Below, piece after piece: positions 55,790-64,000 of a stretch of DNA of 64,000 bases (positions are counted from its first letter, which is position 1; the number at the start of each line of letters is the position of its first letter). The notes under the pieces were generated by a model, which did not search any database, was not told the DNA's origin, and worked only from the letters and a program-made list of their open reading frames with translations. The DNA is taken from assembly GCA_951640165.1 (NCBI GenBank), contig OX621242.1:10533501-10597500 (forward strand), in the 5' to 3' direction. This DNA comes from Pseudoips prasinana (lineage: Eukaryota; Arthropoda; Insecta; Lepidoptera; Nolidae). The translations under genes and the position numbers were made by a program.

Positions 55790-56222
55790 TCCTGAAGCAC
55801 ATATCACCAAGTGCAGCAGTCGTTCGGGAATGAGCTGCTCCCTCAAGAGTAGGGGTGGAAAAATTTATGGTGATATCTTGGGGCCAAGAACAACAAAAGA
55901 TTTACCGGCGCCCCAGGTTTTACTAAAAACAATATTTTGTCGCTGCACCAAGGATTGTAGCAGCAGCAAATGTGGATGTCGCAAAGCTATGCTGAAATTT
56001 TCTACTGCGTGCCTTCATTGCCAAGGAAAATGCTTCAACGGCGTGTCTTTTAGCGTCCTCGCTAAAAGACACGCCGTTGAAGCATTTTTCTTGGCGACGA
56101 GAATGACCATAAAGATGATTGAGAGCCCTCTCAGCAAGAACCACTTACCACTGAGGAAGGCGAGGAAGAAGATACCACAGAAAACGATCTTTTTCCAGGA
56201 CGCTCACGACCTAAGAGAATAA
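55790..56222 (+). pseudogene. CXC-domain protein, C-terminal part
   Basis: Frame 55830-56222 (130 codons) encodes KDLPAPQVLLKTIFCRC and then a cysteine array C37-x-C39-x3-C43-x4-C48-x-C50 ... C61-x2-C64-x3-C68, fitting the CXC DNA-binding type. Just upstream, in another frame, ISPSAAVVRE (55801-55830) is the expected preceding motif, so a frameshift is present. After CFNGVSF the frame passes through a 36-bp inverted duplication (56020-56095), so residues 75-90 are not ancestral. The tail is basic (LRKARKKIPQK) and stops at 56222, where the TIR begins. In known relatives the CXC part ends a long, probably nuclease-bearing transposon protein (recalled, not verified). Confidence 0.65.
56020..56095. 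repeat. 36-bp inverted duplication with 4-base loop
   Basis: Arms 56020-56055 and 56060-56095 pair with a single mismatch around TCCT. It lies in the CXC frame, which stays open across it. Confidence 0.9.
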
Positions 56223-57031
56223 AAATGTGAATCATTCACAGAATTGGACTTAGAAACTAATATTTAAAAACATTTTTTAATTGCACTTTTCCAGAGCCTA
56301 TAGTTTGAAAACGGATGGGAGATTGATAAGTATCAAAGTTATAGAAAATTTTATAAGCTTTCGTTTCATCTTAGAACATTTTTTGTTAAAACGCGACATT
56401 TTTGAAATATTAGCGTAAAACCTAAAATTGAGGTCTTTGTCCCCCTCCCCTCCCTCCGCTTCACCTCCTGAACATCAGGACTTTTAGTATGTTTTCTCTC
56501 GAAGTACTCTGAACAAGTTTCTGAAGAAATTGCTTAGGTTCCCGCTCACGCACTCTGCAACTACTTTATTAATTATACTATATACCAAAAAACTTCACAC
56601 TCTCTACTTTGTTTATGACCATTATAAAAATGTGAATCATTCACAGAATTGGACTTAGAAACTAATATTTAAAAACATTTTTTAATTGCACTTTTCCAGA
56701 GCCTATAGTTTGAAAACGGATGGGAGATTGATAAGTATCAAAGTTATAGAAAATTTTATAAGCTTTCATTTCATCTTAGAACATTTTTTTGTTAAAACGC
56801 GACATTTTTGAAATATTAGCGTAAAACCTAAAATTGAGGTCTTTGTCCCCCTCCCCTCCCTCCGCTTCACCTCCTGAACATCAGGACTTTTAGTATGTTT
56901 TCTCTCGAAGTACTCTGAACAAGTCTCTGAAGAAATTGCTTAGGTTCCCGCTCACGCACTCTGCAACTACTTTATTAATTATACTATATACCAAAAAACT
57001 TCACACTCTCTACTTTGTTTATGACCATTAT
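56221..57031 (+). repeat. 405-bp tandem duplication across the TIR/LINE junction
   Basis: Copy 1 is 56221-56625 and copy 2 is 56626-57031, differing by a few bases (one extra T in a T run). Each contains the right TIR and then about 69 bp of the flanking LINE (GCAACTACTTTATTAATTAT to GACCATTAT). The duplication therefore happened after the element had inserted. Confidence 0.9.
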
Positions 57032-57330
57032 ATTTTATATTTAGTAAATATGATTTACTTATTTTGCTCAAATATTGAATAAAGTGTGTCTTGCTCAAAT
57101 TCGCGGTCAGATTATTTTTATCAAGCGAATTAATTTCTATCGTATTATTAATTTCTAAGTCAAAGTTATTTAACAGGTTCTATGCCAAAACTATAAGGAT
57201 GTCGTCTGCAAACAAAGTGCATGTATAATGAGTTATATCTGGTATGACATTAATATAGAAAAGAAAAAGAGTCCATGCTTATTTACGAGATAGTCCGATT
57301 GGCAATATTTAATTAGAGTTCCACTTTCCA
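57032..57330 (-). pseudogene. Jockey-type LINE reverse transcriptase, catalytic part
   Basis: The minus strand encodes PDITHYTCTLFADDILIVL with the catalytic FADD box (57201-57212), then LDKNNLTANLSKTHFIQYLS, matching NNLSVNLTKTNFIQFS of the LINE at 61950. Reading continues across the long-TIR element into 52912-52240. An in-frame stop follows the FADD segment. Confidence 0.75.
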
Positions 57331-58728
57331 GAGTGGCATTTTTTTTCTTTTACTGTTTTCTTTTTAATCTATATTTTTTAATCTGTGATATGATAATGAA
57401 TAAATAAACATCCGGGCCAAATATCACGTTAATACAAGCAGCTCTTTAAGCTGAGAGATAAGTCAGTCATTGTTATTGTTATATGACTGCAAATTTCGCA
57501 ATCTCGTGATTTCATTGAGAGATTTGATATCATGAGGATTGTTTAGTAGCTTGCGGTGGTACAGAGTACTAATAATTAAACCATCTAAAGACTTAACCTG
57601 GCTTTATGAAAAATTCAATTCCATTCAAAATTAAAATGCACGAACTGAGATCGACAACCGCTCGATTCAAAGTAGTCCCTTGCAACTTGTGTACAGTTAC
57701 TCCCCAACATAATATTAAAGGTAACATTTTTCTTTAAATTTTACCTTGTCCACAAAGCGCATGAAATTCGGTTGTTGATAGTTCGATTCTCACACCAACC
57801 AAAGGGACGTTGTTCTGTATATCTTTGTCATTGCATTTAAAACAATTCGATTTCGGTAGGTACCTACCTATATATAGTTTTTCAAGTGAAGTTAAGTACC
57901 TACTAAACCGTTTGAAGTTGGAGATGGGCGACCGTGTTTGACGTTAGATACTTTAGGTAGTCCAATATACCTAATAGATACTTTATTATATGTCCATCAA
58001 CAAGTTTTCGTCTTTTCATCGTAAATTTCTACTGTTTTAAAACCTACATGTGAGAATAGTTGTTACGCAACTTTAAATCGATATAGCTCCTAAACGGCCG
58101 GTCAAATCGAAAAATGTTGAAAGAAAACTAAAAATGTTTTTTAAATACCTATTCAACGATACCCCACATGGCATAATTTGTTGACTTTAATTTTTTTATT
58201 TTTCACAATATGGCGTCCAGTAGTCGCCATATTGAATTTTCACTGATGTCATGTCTTTAGTGACACTTTCCAGACTGAAAGGAATCGATTGACGTGCGAA
58301 TCATTAAAATCGGTCCAGGCGTTTGGTCTGTATAGTGCTTCAAAGGAACATACATACATACATAGCCTGATAAACACATTACCCTTTGCGTCCCGCAGTC
58401 GGGTAAAAATGGTCATTGACTGTCAAAAATGTCACTTTGATTTCAGTAATATTTTAGTACCTTTTAACAACAAACTTCTAAATTGAAACATAAAGTGTTT
58501 TTTATGACTTATAGTATTATTATGTAGTGTTAATCATTTTACATTTCTAATCATGCGTGCATTTAAGACAAAATGGCAACGTCGCATCTCCTCGCGCATC
58601 GACTTTGATGTCGTCTTATCCTCTTATGATATAATAGATAGTAAAACGTTGCTTAATTTAAACTTGCATATAAATTGGGTACCTAAATAAATAAATAATT
58701 GGGTGGTAGTCGAGAATAGATAATTATA
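57331..58728. other. Interior of the hAT-like element; unassigned repeat near 57980-58410
   Basis: Contains CAATATGGCGTCCAGTAGTC and GCCATATTG (inverted pair near 58207-58235) and a terminus-like CTTTGCGTCCCGCAGTCGGG with TAAAAATGG at 58384-58412. No coding. Possibly another MITE. Confidence 0.4.
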
Positions 58729-58831
58729 TTTGGGTCAAATTGACTGAATTTGACAGTAAATGATCGGTCATTTAAGGTTTATGACAATTGTGAGTAGTCA
58801 TATTCAGTCATTTTACATCTCTAGTTCTGAC

Positions 58832-60053
58832 TAAGGCTCAAAAGGTTAAAAAGACAGAATTTTACAAAAAGAGTGTTCGATGGTACGGATTATAGTCACG
58901 ATAATAATTTAAATTATCAATTAAATTGATGCATACAAAAAGATCCATAACTATATTCTTAATTTTCAAATAACCATGGTCACACTAGTTATAACGTGTA
59001 CCGTAAAAAGTTTGTCTCGATTGCTTCTCGGTACAGTCAACTACAGAAGTAACTTCAGTAGAACTAAACTATTATATCGCTCTATCTAACAGGGAGACCG
59101 TCGGGAAACGTGGAAGGGCTAAAAGTGTTCTTTGATAGAAGTATTTTCTACAAGTCTCAAACTATGAGTATATGTTTCCAACAGATATACAAAGGAAACT
59201 AAACGGACGGAAGTGATATGGTACGACTAATATTGTCCAATTAAGCAGTTAAGACATCAAAAAGCGGTGTGATTATTTTCATCAAAGATGTACAAAGAAA
59301 CGAAGTATATCTTGTATTATGTCTTTGTCTAAAAACACCGTCTATTACTAAGTATTCCATAGTTCTAGGGAAAATTATATTGAGTCCATGTTACTCATAT
59401 ACATTCTTTGCTTGCATTCCCTGCATTAATTTCACAGATACCTCGTACCACGAGCCCTTTTCTACCAGAACCACGCCAAGTAAAAAATATCGGTGATTTT
59501 TTTCTTGCGTACCGCTCAGCATCCTCACACATCTCTGGTAATAAAGTTTATGAGATAATATAAGTTTCTTTCCAAATAAGTTACTTTTGTTTCTGACAGT
59601 ACATGGTCGTTAGCGTGGAGTTTTATAAGAAAATTTGATTAGCACTGACTAAAGATTTTGTTGGCGACGATACTAATACAGCTACGGTACATGCTCAGGA
59701 CATTATATTCCCTAATTATCTAAAAAGCTTGCCAAACAGTAAAAGTATATTCAATTAACTTTTTGGTTGAACTTTAAAAAGAAAAATTACGAGGAAATAA
59801 AAATAAACGGCTCCTTACACCCGCAACTTAGAACGTATGTAAAGTAGTAACTGAATATTAAAAGGATGTAATCATGTTTACTATCATTTCCAATTTGAAA
59901 ACTTGTGTGCAGCATATTAGTAGTGAGTGCCGCATCACATCAGTAGTGTCTTTGAAACGGCTTCCAAAATAACGGTTTTTAGTAATTTATAAAACAAATA
60001 GTACCAATTGGAATACAAACAACTGCTTTTTTAATACTATACTATTTATATTT
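58832..60053. other. No gene seen
   Basis: AT-rich. The 75-codon frame at 59269 is motif-free. Confidence 0.4.
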
Positions 60054-60222
60054 AATAATAATAATAGTATCCTGGGACATTATTTACACACGGCCATCTG
60101 ATCCCAAACTACGCAGAGCTTGTACTATGGAAACCAGATAACTGATATACTACACATACTATTTTTCTTTTGTAAATACATACTTATATCGATAATTACA
60201 CGCAGACTCAGAACCAACAGGC
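60054..60222 (-). mobile_element. SINE-A copy, 5' part missing
   Basis: The (AAT)n tail and body (CCTGGGACATTATTTACACA to CGCAGACTCAGAACCAACAG) are present; the tRNA head is absent. Confidence 0.72.
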
Positions 60223-60324
60223 AATACTATAATATACATAGTATCTAACTTTTACTTCGAAGTGTTGAGCACCCTAAGAAGTATCTGTTATAGGTACTCG
60301 AAATTCTTTTTAACTATTTTGTAT

Positions 60325-60475
60325 TTTAAGACACCACCCGCACTAGTGAAATTAATCCCTGTGTCGTAATAAATAATTCTTGATAGACATGTGTCCGTCG
60401 ATTATGTGTTTGTGAAATACCCGCGACATAAGGATTGATTTCTCTAATGCTGGCGTTGTCGTTTTAAGAAAAAAT
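60325..60475. repeat. Two SINE-B 3' pieces facing each other
   Basis: AAGACACCACCCGCACTAGT with GAAATTAATCCCTGTGTCG, then about 60 bp later an inverted counterpart CGACATAAGGATTGATTTCT with CTAATGCTGGCGTTGTCGTT. Forms an imperfect foldback. Confidence 0.6.
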
Positions 60476-60785
60476 GTTCTGCAAATGTGAATTATTCTAA
60501 CATAGTACAAGCGTGATTTCTTGGCCGAAGTTCAAAACCAAAATCGACAAGGAATTCCAATTCGGTCACAAAATGTTATTTGAAATCCTTTAGCTCTTCC
60601 TTGCCTCGTTTTCGTTTTTGAAAGTTTTCTATACACATATACAGGAGGATATATTTACGAGGTGATTGTAACTTTTCTTAATGGTTTTGCACCGTGTCAT
60701 TTACCAAAAGCTTTCGGCGTTTATAGCAAAAGCAATCACGACGATGAGGTAAATTCTAGTTAAACATAATACTTTGAAAGTTGCC

Positions 60786-60862
60786 TATCTATGGAGTGAC
60801 CACGCGCCTCGGTGTTTAACCTCATTGATCACTTATTGGTGAGGTCTATGACTGTCTCAAAT
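60786..60862 (-). mobile_element. SINE-D fragment (5S-like head only)
   Basis: The minus strand has CTCACCAATAAGTGATCAAT, GAGGTTAAACACCGAGGCGC and GGTCACTCCATAGATAGG. Confidence 0.55.
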
Positions 60863-60919
60863 AATTTGCTGAGTAATTAAAAGTCTTCTATTGTGAGATC
60901 ATCTTAATCACATTAAACT

Positions 60920-61811
60920 ACGCTGAATTTAATTTAAAATTCAAAACTACGTACGAGTGCTATTTTCAAACCAACCAATAATAATGAAGTAAATAAAGAA
61001 ATATATTTATCATTTCAGCCGAAAGATGACAACAGCTGCTGGACAAGAGTCTTGCTAAAAGGCCCATCATTTGAGGGAGTATGCCATAATCGCTACGCTT
61101 GGCAGACAGGTTAGCGATCGCAGTATGATGTTTTTAGTACCCAGACAAACGCTTCTGCCCGTTCTTTGGTATATATTAGTCGGGCGTCTTTTCCGCCCCA
61201 GTACCAGTCACACACCATATACACAATGAACAAAATTTATAATAAGTCTCACTATGAACTACCTGAATGCAACATTTAAAGAAGAGGTAACAAAGACGGA
61301 CTATTTCGTAATTATAACATTAATATGGAAACCGGTATATGTGTTAACGGAAATGTATGTAATCCGTCATTGTATACAATTCCTAGGAATAGTACATACG
61401 CTGAATTTAATTAAAAACTACGTACGAGTACTATTTTCGAACCAACCAATAATAATGACGTGAATAAAGAAATATATTTATCATTTGAGCCGAAAGATGT
61501 CAACAGCTGGACAAAGGCCTTGCTAAAAAGCCCATCATTTGAGGGGGTATGCCATAATCGCTACGCTTGGCAGACAGGTTAGCGATCGCAGTTTGATGTT
61601 TTTAGTACCCAGACAAACGTTGCTGCCCGTTCTCTGGTATATATTAGTCGGGCGTCTTTTCCGCCCCAGTACACAGTCACACACCACAATATACACTATG
61701 AACAAAATTTATAATAAGTGTCATTATGAACTACCTGAATGCAACATTTAAAGAAGAGGTAACAAAGTCGGACCATTTCGTATAACATTAATATGGAAAC
61801 CAGTATATGCA
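60920..61811 (+). repeat. Tandem duplication, about 478-bp period
   Basis: Copy 1 is about 60920-61343 and copy 2 about 61398-61811; both begin ACGCTGAATTTAATT. Both contain an RTE-like tail (CAGCTGG with ACAA), repeat-J (CGCTACGCTTGGCAGACAGG) and GAACTACCTGAATGCAACAT. The short ORFs inside are not conserved as proteins. Confidence 0.82.
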
Positions 61812-61949
61812 CTGTATTTAACGACAAATAAGTAGGTACATTATTTTAATTAAAAACTCAAAAACGCAGGCACACGTTGGTGATACGAATGCGGTTCACG
61901 AATCCGTGTTCGTTATGTCCCAGTCTTGTTTGGTTACACCTGAACAGTA

Positions 61950-62717
61950 TTGCCAGATAGAAATTATACCGTTTACTATTCTACAATAAAGTGGCTTAGT
62001 AATAATAATTTAAGTGTTAACCTAACCAAAACCAATTTTATCCAATTTAGCGTATATGGTAGACCACAGAAACCAATAAAGATCAGTTATGAAAATCAAG
62101 AGATCTTTGAGATAAATGAAACTACATTTTTGGGCATTACTCTAGATAAACACCTTAATTGGAAATTTCACGTTCATAAAGTGTGTAGCAAACTTAGTAG
62201 ATTTGTATATGTGCTCTATAAACTGCGTAAAACCTCTACACCACAAACCGTTCTAGCGGCATACCACGGCTATGTGTCATCCGTTTTGAATTATGGTCTT
62301 ATTTTATGGGGTAACTCCACTGACGTCAATAAAGCTTTTTTAGCACAAAAAAAGTGTATTAGAGCAATTGCTGGAATACCACCTTGGGAGTCTTGCCGGC
62401 CACTTTTTAAGGAATACAGAATCCTAACATTAGCCTGTATGTACATTCTGGAAGCAGCTAAGTTTGTTAAGTTGAATCCTAATCTATTTAAAACTGCTAG
62501 GGATTTGTTCCCTAGAAATACGAGACACCCAAACAGAATTGTTCTAGCAAATATACCAAGGACAACAACGTATTTAAAAAGCTGTCAAGTTATGTGTGGA
62601 CGTATTTATAATGCTATTCCCGACAGCCTAAAGGAATTACCCTTAAGTAGATTTAAAAAAGAACTTAAAATATGGTTAATTAACAAATCGTTCTATTCAG
62701 TATCAGACTTATTATAA
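61950..62717 (+). pseudogene. LINE reverse transcriptase, C-terminal 255 codons, frame intact
   Basis: No stop or frameshift over 255 codons. Residues 10-35 (TIKWLSNNNLSVNLTKTNFI) lie just after the catalytic FADD box, which is itself missing because of 5' truncation. Then come TTFLGITLDKHLNWKFHVHK (thumb-side FLGI motif), SRFVYVLYKLRKTS, LNYGLILWGNSTDVNKAFLA and ARDLFPRNTRHPN, the usual end region of Jockey-superfamily ORF2. The listed ATG is fortuitous; translation of the full-length parent would start far upstream. The intact frame suggests a recent insertion. No endonuclease or 5' part is in the window. Confidence 0.85.
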
Positions 62718-62950
62718 TAAATTATTTTTAAAATTAAACATTTGAAATTTTGAAAGATGTATACAATTATAATTTAATCTATATCTATCTATGTTATTAT
62801 AAATTATTTAAAATTCCAGTGTAAATGAATATTACTGTAAATGAATATTACTGTATTCAATATTTGTATGTCGTTATGCGACAAAATGTATCTGGCACTG
62901 CTTACTAATGATGTATCCATCTTGATGTACCTACATTTTATACAAATAAA

Positions 62951-63020
62951 ATTCTATTCTATTCTATTCTATTCTATTCTATTCTATTCTATTCTATTCT
63001 ATTCTATTCTATTCTATTCT
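62951..63020 (+). repeat. (ATTCT)14 microsatellite, LINE tail
   Basis: Fourteen perfect units directly after TACAAATAAA. It makes the frame at 62841-63071 look open; that frame is not a gene. Confidence 0.95.
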
Positions 63021-63740
63021 ACATTTTCTTTGCGTAAACTCCTCTCACCTCATCTTAGTCTCAATTCGTGAAGCTCAATTTTAAAAATGTAAATATAAAT
63101 AATGTACCTACCTACCTGTATTAGGAAAAATATATGCGTTTAGTGTTATTATTTATATAATTGGGTAAATTATTTATAGTTAATTATAGGGGTCTTATAA
63201 TGTGTATCTGGGCCTTTCTAGGTCCCTAACTAAATAGCCAATTGACGATACGGCTTTCTCAGAGCTTTTATTTGGAATATTGTTTGATTTGGGTAGTTTT
63301 TGAATGAGCTTCATGATAAATCGTAAAACCATTGAGAGCTTACAGGATTTTTGTATTTGGAGTTGGGGTATTGGATGCTGAGGTTATTCAAATGTATATA
63401 TTTATAATAAATAATTATAAAAAAGATTGCCCAAAACTGGGAATTGGCCGTTAAACTGGCAACACTAAATGTAAGCTTAGCATTAAACTGAAAGCACTCG
63501 GCTAGAAGTTAACATTTGTGTTTCACTTCGTGACTCGTATGTTATTCAAAGATTTTGACGTGTATCTCTTCTTGTTTTGGTTGTTAGTTTGAGTAAAAAA
63601 ACTAGATCCATTATGAAATTGCTAGAAGTATCAATGGACACAGAACCCACATGTATAGCATAACCTATTAGAGTAATGGAACATATTGGAAGAATGATCT
63701 TTTTGTAGTCACTTGTTTTTAACTACAAAAGAACAAACCC
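63021..63740. other. No gene seen
   Basis: AT-rich; nothing assigned. Confidence 0.4.
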
Positions 63741-63743
63741 ATA

Positions 63744-63885
63744 ACTGATTTTCTGCCATGATTGCTGTTTTAGATTTTCATTTTTACTTTCAGTAACAAA
63801 TACCTAACATACGTACATTTTATTTGTAACTTACAATTAAATAACTAACGAAATTCCATAACGGCAATCATAGCAGAAAATCAGT
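63744..63885. mobile_element. Small MITE, TA-flanked
   Basis: 142 bp with ends ACTGATTTTCTGCCATGATT and AATCATAGCAGAAAATCAGT (one mismatch) and TA on both sides (63742-63743, 63886-63887). Tc1/mariner-type non-autonomous element by these features. Non-coding. Confidence 0.78.
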
Positions 63886-64000
63886 TAAGTTAGATGAGTA
63901 GTCAGTTAAATCAAGTGAAAACAAATGGTAATTTTTCAAATAATAATAAATCTATTTATTTCAGGTAATTAGCACCCATCGCAATACAATAATAAATTAA

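Larger units (their letters stand above)
52924..56962 (+). mobile_element. Long-TIR DNA element carrying CXC-protein fragments
   Basis: Left end 52924-53217 and right end (56221-56556, repeated at 56626-56962) are inverted copies of about 290 bp, by eye near 80% identical. Both start AGAGTGCGTGA and contain GAAACTTGTTCAGAGTACTT and the CAAAGACCTCAATTTTAGGT block next to a G-rich run. The coding fragments at 53726-53882 and 55790-56222 lie between them. The element sits inside a LINE whose halves flank it. I could not find a target duplication. Superfamily unassigned. Confidence 0.7.
51212..58823. mobile_element. hAT-like element acting as a nest for other elements
   Basis: The left end TAGTGTTGAAAATGACT and the inverted right end TAGAGATGTAAAATGACT match, as do inner blocks (TGACCGTCATTTACGGTCAA versus TGACCGATCATTTACTGTCA), over about 85 bp in all. 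They are flanked by 8-bp GTTTTGAC (51204-51211) and GTTCTGAC (58824-58831). Eight-base duplications and TAG(N)G-type ends are hallmarks of hAT elements. No hAT transposase is seen. The 7.6 kb between is mostly later insertions, so the original may have been a short non-autonomous element. Confidence 0.65.
61945..63020 (+). mobile_element. 5'-truncated Jockey-type LINE with (ATTCT)14 tail
   Basis: Begins inside the RT domain near 61945, carries the open frame 61950-62717 and about 230 bp of 3' UTR, then the tail at 62951-63020. Same family as the split copy at 52240/57032. Confidence 0.85.

Noticed and set aside
62841..63071. 76-codon frame
   Set aside because: Open only because of the (ATTCT)14 microsatellite.

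Overview
The window looks like nuclear DNA of an insect, most likely a moth or butterfly (Lepidoptera). It is AT-rich and intron-scale, with no operons. It is packed with dispersed elements of types I know from lepidopteran genomes: tRNA-headed SINEs, short non-autonomous Helitrons ending in CTAG, RTE-like LINE ends with GATGAT tails, and the CGGCCAAGTGCGAGTCGGACTCG repeat. The species cannot be named from the sequence, and I find no convincing host protein-coding gene. Every coding signal I can support belongs to a mobile element: an intact Tc1-like transposase (5112-6158, minus), a gag-protease ORF of an LTR element (26546-28276, minus), LINE reverse-transcriptase and endonuclease pieces, and fragments of a CXC-domain transposon protein.

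Layout. 1-5 kb is unique AT-rich DNA with small LINE and SINE remnants. 5-6.3 kb holds the Tc1-like element. 6.4-12.7 kb holds a 5S-rRNA-like SINE, two copies of a roughly 780-bp repeat with a terminal stem-loop, and tRNA-SINEs. 12.7-14.1 kb is a degenerate tandem array with a unit of about 133 bp. 15-24.5 kb is a SINE, Helitron and MITE mosaic that includes a Helitron cleanly inserted in a SINE. 24.66-28.62 kb is a young LTR element: 252-bp LTRs with 2 differences, PPT, PBS and a 4-bp target duplication. Its only ORF runs from gag through protease straight into the last part of an integrase, with no reverse transcriptase. 28.7-51 kb is scattered SINEs, Helitrons, LINE 3' ends and MITEs, with a second small degenerate tandem array at 44.2-44.6 kb.

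51.2-58.8 kb is the most layered part. A hAT-like pair of termini with an 8-bp target duplication encloses a 436-bp near-perfect palindrome and a Jockey-type LINE. The LINE is split by a long-TIR element carrying CXC-protein fragments, and that element is itself interrupted by a 3'-lacking RTE LINE. A 405-bp tandem duplication then copied the junction between the long-TIR element and the LINE. 60-64 kb holds another tandem duplication, a 5'-truncated LINE with an (ATTCT)14 tail, and a small TA-flanked MITE.

The best candidates for something undescribed are the gag-protease-integrase-tail LTR element, the CXC element with TIRs of about 290 bp, and the 5S-derived SINE family. All repeat-family names used here (SINE-A, -B, -C, -D and so on) are labels for this window only, not database names. 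Repeat boundaries are read by eye and may be off by several bases.
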